Of a stretch of 64,000 nucleotides of DNA, positions 43,372 through 53,500 are shown piece after piece. Source of the stretch: FEN-1297 sp046704255 (GTDB lineage: Bacteria; Bacteroidota; Ignavibacteria; Ignavibacteriales; Ignavibacteriaceae); assembly GCA_046704255.1 (NCBI GenBank), contig JBJKSH010000025.1, positions 43,303 to 107,302 of the forward strand, in the 5' to 3' direction. The position numbers and the translations under genes are program-made. The notes under the pieces were generated by a model. It worked only from the letters and a program-made list of their open reading frames with translations, was not told where the DNA came from and searched no databases. How positions within the stretch are numbered: the first letter of the stretch is position 1; every line of letters begins with the position of its first letter.

Positions 43372-44553
43372 ATGAAAAAAGTAGTAATAACCGCAGCTAA
43401 AAGAACTCCCATCGGTTCTTTCGGCGGAACATTATCAACTCTAAGTGCCTCTCAGCTTGGAAGTATTTCAATAAAGGGAATTTTGGAATATTCAAAAATA
43501 AATCCTGAACTTGTTGATGAAGTTATTTTCGGTAATGTATTAACAACCGGACAGGGACAGGCACCCGCCAGGCAGGCTGCATTATATGCAGGTTTGTCGA
43601 ATAAAACAGAATGCCTAACAATTAATAAAATGTGCGGCAGCGGATTAAAAGCCGTAATGCTGGCTGCACAAGCTATAATGTGCGAAGATGCAAATATAAT
43701 AGTTGCAGGCGGCCAGGAAAGTATGAGCAACGCTCCCTATATTTTGCAAAATGCCAGAAACGGCTATAGGCTCGGCAACGGTGAGTTAATAGATTCTATG
43801 GTAAAAGATGGACTCTGGGATGTTTATAACAACATACATATGGGCGGTTGTGCCGAATCATGCGCAAAAGATTTTCAGTTTACTAGAGAACAGCTTGATG
43901 ATTTTGCAGTTAAGTCCTATAAAAAAGCACTGGAAGCTCAAAAGTCGGGCAGATTTAAAGATGAAATTATAAATGTAAGAATAAAAACAAAATCCGGTGA
44001 AGCTGTTGTAGATACCGATGAAGAACCGGCAAAAGTTAACTTTGAAAAAGTACCGAAGTTAAGAGCTGTTTTTGAAAAAGACGGAATAGTAACTGCGGCA
44101 AATGCATCAAGTATAAACGACGGTGCTGCTGCATTACTTGTTATGAGTGAAGAAAAGGCAAAAGAACTTGGACAGGAACCGCTTGTGGAAATTATAGCAC
44201 AAAGCTCCGCTGCTAAGGCTCCTATAGAATTTACTACCGCCCCGGCTGATGCGATATCAAAAGTATTAAAGAAAGCAGGTATGACAAAAGATGATATCAA
44301 TCTATGGGAAATTAATGAAGCTTTTGCTGTTGTATCTCTTGCTGTTAATAAGCTGCTTGGACTTAATGAATCTAATATTAATATAAACGGCGGAGCTGTA
44401 GCATTAGGCCATCCAATAGGTGCAAGCGGAGCCCGTATTCTGGTTACTCTGATTCATGAAATGAAAAAGAGAAATTTAACTTACGGACTGGCCTCTCTTT
44501 GTATAGGCGGCGGAGAAGCTTCTGCTTTAATAATAAAAAATTATAAAAAGTAG
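43372..44553 (+). CDS. Acetyl-CoA C-acetyltransferase (thiolase)
   Basis: 393 residues. Active-site Cys in NKMCGSGLKAVMLAAQ (about residue 88), His in GHPIGASGARI and the second Cys in LCIGGGEA are all present. This pattern fits biosynthetic/acetoacetyl-CoA thiolase. It joins two acetyl-CoA or cleaves acetoacetyl-CoA. The next gene encodes 3-hydroxybutyryl-CoA dehydrogenase, so the pair makes or breaks 3-hydroxybutyryl-CoA. A clear AGAGG precedes the ATG. Confidence 0.94.
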   Translation: MKKVVITAAKRTPIGSFGGTLSTLSASQLGSISIKGILEYSKINPELVDEVIFGNVLTTGQGQAPARQAALYAGLSNKTECLTINKMCGSGLKAVMLAAQAIMCEDANIIVAGGQESMSNAPYILQNARNGYRLGNGELIDSMVKDGLWDVYNNIHMGGCAESCAKDFQFTREQLDDFAVKSYKKALEAQKSGRFKDEIINVRIKTKSGEAVVDTDEEPAKVNFEKVPKLRAVFEKDGIVTAANASSINDGAAALLVMSEEKAKELGQEPLVEIIAQSSAAKAPIEFTTAPADAISKVLKKAGMTKDDINLWEINEAFAVVSLAVNKLLGLNESNININGGAVALGHPIGASGARILVTLIHEMKKRNLTYGLASLCIGGGEASALIIKNYKK

Positions 44554-44562
44554 GGAGGAGAC

Positions 44563-45411
44563 ATGAATATTAAAAAAGTATCCGTTATTGGCGGCGGAAC
44601 CATGGGGAACGGCATTGCCCATGCTTTTGCATTAAAAGGTTTTATAATTAACCTTGTCGAATTAAATAAAGAATTGCTGGACAGAGCAGTTTTAACTATT
44701 TCGAAAAACTTAGACAGGCAAATTAATAAAGGTAAAATAACCGAAGAAGATAAAGCAAATACTCTTAAGAATATAACAACAATTGCCGGTGTTGAAAATA
44801 CTCCTGCAGATTCCGATTTGGTTATTGAAGCCGTTTATGAAAACAAAGAGGCAAAGTTAAAAATTTTTAAATCTTTAGAAAAAATTGTTAAGAAGGATTC
44901 TATATTTGCCTCTAACACATCATCTATTTCTATCACTGAATTGTCTGTAGATAATCGTCCGGATAAATTTATTGGTATGCATTTTATGAACCCTGTACCT
45001 ATGATGCAATTGGTGGAAATAATAAGAGGTTATTCAACGAGCATTGATACATTCAATACTATAAAAGAATTATCGCTAAAATTGGATAAAGTTCCTGTAG
45101 AAGTGTTTGACTATCCGGGATTCATTTCAAATAGAATTCTTATGCCTATGATTAACGAGGCAATATTTGCTTTAATGGAAGGTGTAGCTTCTGCAAAGGA
45201 TATAGATACTGTTATGAAACTTGGGATGAATCACCCAATGGGGCCTTTAACACTGGCAGACTTTATCGGCCTGGATGTATGCCTGGCAATTATGGAAGTT
45301 CTATATTCCGGTTTTAATGATCCTAAATACAGGCCATGCCCGCTGCTTAAAAAAATGGTTGCCGCAAAAAAACTAGGCAGAAAAAGCGGAGAAGGATTTT
45401 TCAAATATTAA
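44563..45411 (+). CDS. hbd: 3-hydroxybutyryl-CoA dehydrogenase
   Basis: 282 residues, the length of clostridial Hbd. The NAD(P)-binding GGGTMGNGIAHAFALKGF opens the Rossmann domain, SNTSSISITEL supplies the catalytic Ser, MHFMNPVPMMQLVE the catalytic His, and the C-terminal NHPMGPLTLADFIGLD the dimerisation domain. It reduces acetoacetyl-CoA or oxidises 3-hydroxybutyryl-CoA. GGGAGG precedes the ATG 10 bp after the thiolase gene. No crotonase or acyl-CoA dehydrogenase is here. Confidence 0.94.
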   Translation: MNIKKVSVIGGGTMGNGIAHAFALKGFIINLVELNKELLDRAVLTISKNLDRQINKGKITEEDKANTLKNITTIAGVENTPADSDLVIEAVYENKEAKLKIFKSLEKIVKKDSIFASNTSSISITELSVDNRPDKFIGMHFMNPVPMMQLVEIIRGYSTSIDTFNTIKELSLKLDKVPVEVFDYPGFISNRILMPMINEAIFALMEGVASAKDIDTVMKLGMNHPMGPLTLADFIGLDVCLAIMEVLYSGFNDPKYRPCPLLKKMVAAKKLGRKSGEGFFKY

Positions 45412-45428
45412 GAAGGGTAACAGAATAG

Positions 45429-47258
45429 TTGCAGAAGAAAAATAAGATTAAACGTATTTCCAGGTATTACGAAAGAAAAATCTCTCGTTTTTTTAAATCA
45501 TTTACTTTTTCACAAGAGACTTATTTATTACTCCTGGGGGGAATTATTGGAGTACTTGCCGGGTATGGAGCAGTAGTATATAAAGATGCTATCAAACTGA
45601 TTAAGCATCTGTTTTTCGATATGCCGGGTGCTTTTTGGGGAGTTAAAACATTGATAGGATTCAGGACAATTCCCACTTCACTTATTTTAATTTTAATTCC
45701 GGCAATAGGGGGATTGTTGGTCGGAATTATGGCAAAATTTTTCCCCGGTGCAAAAAAAGGCGAAGGCATTCCCAAAGCTATAGATGCAGTTGCATCCAGG
45801 GGAGGAGTTATTGAGGGAAGTACGGGATTTTTAAAAACTCTTGGTTCTGCAATAAGCCTTGGTACAGGCGGTGCCGGAGGAAATGAAGGACCGGTTGTTA
45901 TGATGGGTTCTTCAATAGCATCTTCGCTGGGCAGATATCTAAATGTCTCCCCGGAAAGACTAAAGATACTTGTTGGCTGCGGTGCGGCAGCGGGGCTTGC
46001 TGCCGCATATAATGCACCATTGGGGGGAGCACTCTTTTCAATGGAAATTATTTTAAGAACATTTAATGCCAAATCCTTCAGCCCGATTATTATTGCTTCT
46101 GTTTTTGCTACTGTAATTTCCAGAACTTATTTGGGAAGAGAACCGGCATTTAAAACCTCTACGTTTACTCTGACAACAAACTACGAATTTATCTTTTACG
46201 TCATCTTAGGTGTTCTGGCTGCATTTGTTGCTGTTTATTTTGTTAGAACTTTTATGTATATAGACGAACGTTTTGATATGAGAAAGAAGATTCCTATATG
46301 GTTGAAACCTGCCATAGGAGGATTGTTTGTCGGTTTAATAGGTTTATATTTACCGGGAATATTCAGCTTTAGCGAGGCTGCTGTTGATAATACGATATTT
46401 AATGCTACTCCTTTTTTAATTTTGGTATTATTAATGTTTTTCAAACCAATTGCAACCGGCTTTACTATAGGATCAGGCGGAAACGGCGGAACTTTTTCAC
46501 CGAGTATATTTACAGGTGCAATGTTAGGGGGAGCATTCGGGCAGGTGGTAAACTATTTTTTCCCGTCTATTACGGCACCTCCCGGAGCTTATGCACTTGT
46601 AGGTATGGCCGCCGTTGTTGCCGGTACAACTCATGCTTCATTAACAGCTTTAGTTATGGTCTTCGAAATGACTAATAATTATAGAGTTATTTTACCATTA
46701 ATGCTTACAATAATAATATCGACTACTATTTCAAGAGCAATTCTAAAAGGTTCTTTGTATACATTAAAGTTTGATAAAGAAGGAAAGGGAATTGATATTT
46801 ACGGTAGAAAAATATCAGTGCTCAAACAAATGTTCATCAGAGATTTATTGGAAAACAGTGCGGATATTGTTAAAGAAGATTTTACTTTTAAGCAAGTACT
46901 GCAGGCAGTGAAATCTTCAAAATTCAATTATATTTTGGTTGAAAATAGTGCCTCAAAACTCGTTGGTAAAATAACTTTTCAGGAAATACGTAATGCAGTT
47001 CTTGATGAAGAAACCAGGGGCATTTTAGACTTTTTAGTCGCAGGTGATTTGATGACTAAGGATTTTGTTTCTATCGCTCAAGATAAAACCAGTGAAGAAG
47101 CTTTAAATTTACTTGAAAGTGAAGATTTGGATTTTCTGCCGGTTATAGATAAAAAGAACGGCGATTATACGGGAATTGTTACAAAAGAAAATATTCTTAA
47201 ACGCTACCAAAACGAATTGTTTATTCAACAAAGTGAACATGATCTGGCATTAGGTTAA
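45429..47258 (+). CDS. ClC family chloride channel/transporter with CBS domains
   Basis: 609 residues. A ClC membrane core (about 25-440) contains KKGEGIPKAIDAV, GTGGAGGNEGPVVMMGSS with the gating Glu in GNEGP (usual GREGP), and GSGGNGGTFSPSIFTGAMLG. Two CBS domains follow (about 470-600), ending TGIVTKENILKRYQ. It moves chloride or fluoride-type anions, possibly in exchange for protons. Start is TTG with AAGGG 11 nt upstream. Confidence 0.92.
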   Translation: MQKKNKIKRISRYYERKISRFFKSFTFSQETYLLLLGGIIGVLAGYGAVVYKDAIKLIKHLFFDMPGAFWGVKTLIGFRTIPTSLILILIPAIGGLLVGIMAKFFPGAKKGEGIPKAIDAVASRGGVIEGSTGFLKTLGSAISLGTGGAGGNEGPVVMMGSSIASSLGRYLNVSPERLKILVGCGAAAGLAAAYNAPLGGALFSMEIILRTFNAKSFSPIIIASVFATVISRTYLGREPAFKTSTFTLTTNYEFIFYVILGVLAAFVAVYFVRTFMYIDERFDMRKKIPIWLKPAIGGLFVGLIGLYLPGIFSFSEAAVDNTIFNATPFLILVLLMFFKPIATGFTIGSGGNGGTFSPSIFTGAMLGGAFGQVVNYFFPSITAPPGAYALVGMAAVVAGTTHASLTALVMVFEMTNNYRVILPLMLTIIISTTISRAILKGSLYTLKFDKEGKGIDIYGRKISVLKQMFIRDLLENSADIVKEDFTFKQVLQAVKSSKFNYILVENSASKLVGKITFQEIRNAVLDEETRGILDFLVAGDLMTKDFVSIAQDKTSEEALNLLESEDLDFLPVIDKKNGDYTGIVTKENILKRYQNELFIQQSEHDLALG

Positions 47259-47264
47259 AGGAAT

Positions 47265-47813
47265 TCAATGGATCTTTAATGGTCCATCTTTTAAATAACG
47301 CAATTTTAAAGAATAATACCAATCTTTACCATTCCGGAGTAGTTCTTCCTTAAAGATAGGATCAAAATTAATAAAATGAATGATGGTAAAAAAAAAGTTT
47401 TTTACCGCACTTCTGGTAATGATATAACTTAAACCAATACTAGTAACACTGTCCGGTCCCAAATATATACCGCAGGCATTAGCAATGTTTTGCTGCTTTT
47501 TTAATTTAAAGATGCGGGCTAAATCCAGTATCATTCCGTCTTGCTTGGTAATTAGATTGAAATATGATTTTCTAAACTCAATTATTTTTTTATGAATTTC
47601 ATTATAATTTTTAAGGTAAGCCCTTACAAAAGAAATATTTTTATATTTATATAGTTCAGTAATCAAATTGCTATTAATACCAACATTACAAGTATCGCCA
47701 TAATAAATTTTTACTGAATCCAATAAGGCAGCAGCTTTGGATTTATTTGAAATTTGAGGAAAAACCGGAATAGTAAGAATAATGGTCAAAAAGAATAAAA
47801 GCTTATGAATCAT
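47265..47813 (-). CDS. Exported protein of unknown function
   Basis: 182 residues, not recognised. A signal peptide (MIHKLLFFLTIILTIPVFP, cut near Gln20) precedes a Lys-rich helical part. Two cysteines, in GDTCNVG and NACGIYLG, could pair. The start lacks a strong ribosome site. It converges with the ClC gene (6 bp between stops). It lies in a low-density stretch with the unrelated gene at 48182 and has no visible partner. Confidence 0.65.
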   Translation of the reverse strand: MIHKLLFFLTIILTIPVFPQISNKSKAAALLDSVKIYYGDTCNVGINSNLITELYKYKNISFVRAYLKNYNEIHKKIIEFRKSYFNLITKQDGMILDLARIFKLKKQQNIANACGIYLGPDSVTSIGLSYIITRSAVKNFFFTIIHFINFDPIFKEELLRNGKDWYYSLKLRYLKDGPLKIH

Positions 47814-48181
47814 ATAATTGTCCGATAATGTATATTATGTAAACTATATTATCCCCCGCCTAACTAATCTATTAATTTCACCGAATTTATCATTGTAAAT
47901 ATAATTTGTAATTCTATTAACAGAGTTACCGTAAATCATCTTTACATTTCCTTCACTATAATATTAAGTACCGGAAAAATAGATTTTCTTTTTTTATAAA
48001 TATTTTTCCAGAGAAAGTTTTATTCTTTGTTACCTGAAGCTAACTATCATATAATTGAGACAAATATCACTATTTTTGACTCCAATAGACTTTATTTTAT
48101 CAATGTAAATTATGCTATCCTGGAATTTAGATATCGAGGACAGAATATATAATTTCAAGTTATTAAGAATAGAAGGACAAT
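47814..48181. other. Intergenic region between two divergent orphan genes
   Basis: 368 bp, very AT-rich. I see no RNA gene or repeat. TTGACT at 48076-48081 with TATCAA 16 bp downstream (48098-48103) is a weak promoter candidate for the + strand gene. Confidence 0.4.
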
Positions 48182-48751
48182 ATGTGTCTAGCATATAATA
48201 TGGCAAATAAAGCTGAGCGAGAGCTATTTGAGAAAAATCGCACTGAATATGAAAGCGGAATATTTTACAAATTATTTGATCGTAAAATATCTTTTTTGAA
48301 ATCATCGAAACATAGAATATACACACTGTATGAAAGGGCAAAAATGGAATTAGGAAAAGTTTATATAGATGAAGACGGCATTATAGAAAAATTTAAACAA
48401 TTAAGTACAGACGATTGGTGTATATATTCTAAATATCCAAAAGGTTTCCATGCATTTTTAGGACTTCCAAGGACAGTCAATCGTCCATTTAAAACATATT
48501 TTCCGGTTATGCTTGCCAATATTGTTGCACTCGATATGCATAGATCTTATACGGCAGGCTTTAAAACATCTTTTGAGCCGTCCAGACATACGGAAATAGC
48601 CGGAAGGATTATGTATATTTTCGATGAAACGACATGGAAGCAGTATCAAACCGACATTACTACCAAACCCATTGATTTAGAAGAAATGAAAGTTAATACT
48701 GAATTTGCTTTACAAGAAGCAAAATGTCTATTGGTTTGTCATTCATTATAG
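48182..48751 (+). CDS. Protein of unknown function
   Basis: 189 residues, not recognised; soluble, no signal peptide or membrane span. AAGGACAAT gives a good ribosome site for the ATG. The composition is Tyr/Lys/Phe-rich, with FEPSRHTEIAGRIMYIFDET and KGFHAFLGLPRTVNRPFK as the most motif-like parts. It may be a recently acquired gene: its neighbours are also orphans and the spacing is loose. No function proposed. Confidence 0.65.
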   Translation: MCLAYNMANKAERELFEKNRTEYESGIFYKLFDRKISFLKSSKHRIYTLYERAKMELGKVYIDEDGIIEKFKQLSTDDWCIYSKYPKGFHAFLGLPRTVNRPFKTYFPVMLANIVALDMHRSYTAGFKTSFEPSRHTEIAGRIMYIFDETTWKQYQTDITTKPIDLEEMKVNTEFALQEAKCLLVCHSL

Positions 48752-48827
48752 CAGGTAGAGAACCTTCAAAATGCAATAAGTGAGTTATCCTTAAATAGCA
48801 TAGTTTCCAACGCTTAAGAAGTTTAAC

Positions 48828-49034
48828 TTAACCAATATGCGCCAACTTTAACAACACAATAATTACTAGTATAACTAGAAAAAGCCATACTATAGGGCTT
48901 CGTGTTTTCCGTTTTACTTTTACGTTACGTGTAAAACCGAGTTTTCTTTTCAGTTTTTCTTTTTCGTCTTTTTCGGGATTGTAAAATCTCGGCGTATAAT
49001 CGAACTTACGGTATTGGGGCTTTTTCATTAACAT
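48828..49034 (-). CDS. Small basic protein with a C-terminal membrane anchor
   Basis: 68 residues. A basic, Tyr-rich N terminus (about 1-45, YTPRFYNPEKDEKEKLKRK) is followed by one span PIVWLFLVILVIIVLLKLA close to the C terminus, the layout of a tail-anchored protein. Not recognised. AGGTATTATT precedes the start. It lies 18 bp downstream of ftsY on the same strand and may share its transcript. Confidence 0.65.
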   Translation of the reverse strand: MLMKKPQYRKFDYTPRFYNPEKDEKEKLKRKLGFTRNVKVKRKTRSPIVWLFLVILVIIVLLKLAHIG

Positions 49035-49052
49035 AATAATACCTCATAAAAA

Positions 49053-49991
49053 TTAATTTTCAAATATTGCCGAAACAAAAAGCTTCGGATCGAATGTCTG
49101 AAGGTCGTCAATGCCTTCGCCGACACCAATATATTTTACGGGTATTTTTTGTTTGGAACAAATTTGGAATACAACACCGCCTTTGGCAGTGCCGTCCAAT
49201 TTGGTAATAACTAATCCGTTTATATCTGTTACTTTAGAAAATTCATCGGCTTGTACAAGAGCATTCTGTCCCGTGTTACCGTCTAAAACCAAAAGAGTTT
49301 CATTTGGAGCGTGCGGTAGAACCTTGGTTATAACACGTTTAATTTTATTAAGTTCATCCATCAAATTAGCTTTATTATGAAGCCGGCCGGCAGTATCAAT
49401 AAGCACTACATCAAATTTTTCCTTTACTGCCATACTTACAGTATCAAATGCAACAGATGAGGGGTCAGAGCCTTTGGAACGCTGAATAATTTCCACTCCT
49501 GCTCTTTGTGCCCATATTTCAAGCTGTTCATTAGCTGCAGCCCTGAATGTATCGGCCGCCCCAACTATAACTTTCAGCCCGGATTTTTTAAAATTGTAAG
49601 CAAGTTTGCCGATTGTTGTTGTCTTCCCTGCTCCGTTAATTCCCACTACTAGAATAACATAAGGCTTAGTTTTTAGAATATCACCGCCGCCGTTTTTTCC
49701 GTCATCAAATTTCAAAATGGAAACTAATTCATTTTGTACTGTTTGAATTACGTTTACATTCGATCTGTCTTTATCGCTTTTTAATTTACCTCTAACATTA
49801 TCAATAATAGATTCGGCCGTTTCGGCGCCTATATCGGAAGTAATTAAAATTTCTTCAATCTCATCCAATGTTTTATCATCAAGTACGGCTTTACCGCTAA
49901 TGGTTTCATTTATGGTATCGACAATCTTCGTCCTTGTCTTTTTTAAACCGCTTTTTAGTTTTTCGAAATTAAAATTATTAAATATTCCCAT
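49053..49991 (-). CDS. ftsY: Signal recognition particle receptor FtsY
   Basis: 312 residues: the NG domain only, without the long acidic A domain of E. coli FtsY. The N domain (about 1-95) is followed by the GTPase G domain with GINGAGKTTTIGKLA (G1), AADTFRAAANEQLE, DTAGR (G3), and TKLDGTAKGG (G4). It docks ribosome-SRP complexes at the inner membrane. It overlaps pgsA by 14 nt. Confidence 0.96.
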   Translation of the reverse strand: MGIFNNFNFEKLKSGLKKTRTKIVDTINETISGKAVLDDKTLDEIEEILITSDIGAETAESIIDNVRGKLKSDKDRSNVNVIQTVQNELVSILKFDDGKNGGGDILKTKPYVILVVGINGAGKTTTIGKLAYNFKKSGLKVIVGAADTFRAAANEQLEIWAQRAGVEIIQRSKGSDPSSVAFDTVSMAVKEKFDVVLIDTAGRLHNKANLMDELNKIKRVITKVLPHAPNETLLVLDGNTGQNALVQADEFSKVTDINGLVITKLDGTAKGGVVFQICSKQKIPVKYIGVGEGIDDLQTFDPKLFVSAIFEN

Positions 49992-50550
49992 GTTCCTTTT
50001 GTCTTAAAAATTCTTTTGCCCTAATCAAATATGCGGCAAAAGATGAAATCATTAGAATTATACTTAAGTAATATAAAAGTAAGAAGAAAATATTTTCTTT
50101 ACTAACTTGAAGAATAATCAGGAGTATTACAATTCCAATATTTATAACTGTTATTTTTCCAAGAACGTTGGAAGGCAGCACCCTGCCTATTTTCCTGGCG
50201 ACAAACAGACCGCCGAAAAATATTAATAAATCCCTGCATAATAAAAATGCAATGTAATACGATGCAACTTGCCCCAAAATAAAAAGTTTTATAATCACTG
50301 CTCCAACAACCACTTTGTCCGCAAGCGGATCTATAATTTTTCCAAGTTCAGTTATTTCATTATACTTTCTTGCAAGGTATCCGTCTAGTATATCTGTAAT
50401 AGCAGCAGCTATGCAAACTATTGCCGTTATAATTCTGGTTTTTTCATCATGTATATCATTCAGCAATATCCAGATTGGAACAGCAAGAAATAATCTTAGC
50501 AGACTGAGAAAGTTGGATTTTGTTTTTATTTCAATAAAATTTATTTTCAT
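49978..50550 (-). CDS. pgsA: CDP-alcohol phosphatidyltransferase family protein, likely PgsA
   Basis: 190 residues with several membrane spans. The family motif D-G-x2-A-R-x8-G-x3-D-x3-D is intact as DGYLARKYNEITELGKIIDP with a final Asp after LA. It transfers a CDP-diacylglycerol phosphatidyl group to an alcohol, most likely glycerol-3-phosphate. It overlaps ftsY at its end and the T9SS protease gene at its start (4 nt), so all three are coupled. Confidence 0.88.
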   Translation of the reverse strand: MKINFIEIKTKSNFLSLLRLFLAVPIWILLNDIHDEKTRIITAIVCIAAAITDILDGYLARKYNEITELGKIIDPLADKVVVGAVIIKLFILGQVASYYIAFLLCRDLLIFFGGLFVARKIGRVLPSNVLGKITVINIGIVILLIILQVSKENIFFLLLYYLSIILMISSFAAYLIRAKEFLRQKEHGNI

Positions 50551-53500
50551 TTTATGACGGCAAATTTACCTATTTTTTCTGCAATTTCATTATTTGAATA
50601 GCCCAGTTGTACAATTCTGTAAATATATATTCCGCTTTCCAGGCTGTTGCCGTTTTCATCTTTAAGGTTATAGTCAATACCTCCGTTAACTGTATTGCCT
50701 TCCAGTTCGTTTATCTTTTTCCCGTTTATATTGAAGATAGTAATTTTTACATGGACCGGAATATTGGCAAAAGTAATCTTCCCTGCCCCGCCGTTAATTC
50801 TTGCCGGGCTGGGATAAACATAAACATCAGATAAATTATCGGCAACTTTTGCAAGAACTAAATAACTGCCTGCACCGTTTGTAATTAAAATGTTACCTGT
50901 TTGCTTTGATGAAGCAAGATTGACCACGTGTAATGTATATTCCCTACCAACCGAACCAACCGGCCTTGTGCCGTCTAATTTTAAATAGATTACTTTTTTA
51001 TCGATATCACTCCATTGTATTGCGGATATATTGTTGTAGGGAGTAAAAATATAATTATCCTTATTGAATGCAGAAGCAGAGTCTACATCATAGTTAAATG
51101 TAATTTTAATTTTAAAGGGAGATAAAATTTCATGCGATGCTATAAATAATTCATTCTTTTCGGTAATACTGTTTACTTGAAAACTTAAAGTATCTTCTTT
51201 TACCGGCGAACCGTAAAAATCATATAAATCTTTTATTACAAGTTTATTTACTCCAACCGATAGCGCATTTGTATACGATAACAAATAAGAGAACTGGCTT
51301 GAGGCAGAAATAGAATTCGGGAACCCTGTTCCCTGAACTTCAAACGAATGCAGATTATCAATAGTATTATTTATTTTATTTGAAAATGTTACCAGTATTG
51401 TATTTTGATTTTGGCTTACAGCTTTTACCGGAACTGCAGGAGAATGAGAATAGACCTGGATAACCTGGCTGAGATTTGATTCGGGAACTTTTTTGGAATA
51501 ATCAACTGCCTTTATTCCGTAATAATAATTATTCCCGTAATTAATTCCGGAATCGTTGAAGGTGTCACCGGAGGTAGAATCAATTAATTGAATATTGTTA
51601 TTAGCAGTTCCTCTATAAATAAAATATTTAGATGAGCTGCCATCCCACGTAAGCAAAATCTTTGTCGAATCTATGCTGTAACCGGAAAGATTAGTCGGAG
51701 TGCTTGGGCTGTTGGAAAGTGTAAACTCATAAAATTTTATACCTCCGTTAGTTGGAAAGGCAACATCCGGAACGCCGTCTTTATTTATATCTCCCACAAA
51801 AACCGAATTTGAATTTATATTTTCTTTGTAGGAAATAATTGTATTCTGCCCGTTGTTGTACTTAAATATATAAGAATAAGGATATATAAATAAAATCAGG
51901 TCGTCTGTTCCGCTGTTTTCCAAATCTGCAAATCTTAAACTGTTCTCGGCTTTTTGAAACTGCGAATTGAATTCGGTTGTAGGGTCCACGAATGTTTGAT
52001 CGTAAACGATGTTTAACGAGTCGGCAATAAAATTGAATATGATTAAACGGTAATATGGAGCAATATCGGAACCGGTATATGAATGCAGCAGCACTGCCAT
52101 TGATTCCTTATTACTGCTTGTATAATGGCCTGCCGCCAAATATGCAGTAGAACTCTCAAAGCCGGAAGATATATCTTTATCTTTTTGATATTTATTGTTT
52201 CCAAGAATTTTATAGCTGAAAATATCTCCGTCCTGGTCTACCATCCAGATTTCATTTTTCCCGTCGCCGTCCATATCCGTAATTACAGCATGAGGGTAAG
52301 TTAAAACATTTCCTCCCGGCCCCGGTTTTGTAAAATTAACCAATCTAACTGAATCTGATAAACTTAAATCGCTATTAATTTTCCAAATTACAAAAGAAGT
52401 ATCACTATCGATTTCCATTAATTCTGTTTTACCGTCGTTATCAATGTCCTTAGCCAGCACGGGCCAGAATTTAGTTGTAGTATCTGCAAATTTAGTATCG
52501 AATTTGGTTGAGCTTTGGGAATCTTGTTCCATAATAAAACCGTTATATACAAAAGAAGCTAAGAGATCCTTTTTACCGTTTCCGTTAAAGTCACCGAAGT
52601 CATTTACAATTTTATCCTGCAGCGAGTCAATTTGAATAAAATTGTTCCCCGATAATTTATAAATTGAAGATACTTTAGGATCCGATGTCTTTCTTAATAT
52701 TACTTCATTTGAATCTCTTGAAGTAATATCTACAGGGTTTTCATAAATTTCTCCCGGCGGCAAAGTAAACGGCTGTTCATTTTGATATGCAGGCTGTAGT
52801 GGAAAGTTAGTGCTAAAAATAAAATTCTTACCGGAATTATTTAGAATGGTTTTTAAACCCATTAAATTCTGCGCTTCAAAATATACTTCATAATTTGAAT
52901 TGGGAGTAATTAATTCTTTTGGAATAAAACCGTAATGCATAGCATTTACCATTTGAACATTCGTATTAAACCCGTCCAATGTTACAAAATTAAAATTGCC
53001 GGTTCCTTCCTGTTTATAATACATTCTTACAATGGTAGGTTGATTTGTATAAACAGCCGCCAGTATTGTAGATTTCTCGCCGTAGAATGCTGGTCCAACA
53101 AAGACTAGCTGAGTTTTAGGCGGATTTCTAATTATATTAAAATTAACCCTCTCCTCCATTGTTCTTCCGCTGCTTAAGTTAACTACCAACCTTAAGCAAT
53201 AGACAGAATCCTTAAAATCGGAAATATTAAGAGTATAAATGTTCTTATCATTAAATTGATACTGATTGTTTGAAACTAAAGTTATCCAGGTATCAGGATT
53301 TAATCCGGTTCCTTCGTAAAGGCTATAGCTGTTAAAATAAGCAGATAAAATTGTGGCATTAATGTTAAGGGTATCCGCATTAGTTGAAAAATCCTGTTGG
53401 GGGTAATTAAATTTTATTATTGATGGAGCTGTTACGCTAACTGCTCTATAAAGATTCAGCCTGCCAGCCCCGCTTTTAATATCCCAGCCCGGCTGCTCAA

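Noticed and set aside
45521..46072. Long open frame opposite the ClC gene (and similar frames opposite accC, thiolase, hprK)
   Set aside because: They are antisense shadows of well-supported genes, with no ribosome site and unlikely composition.
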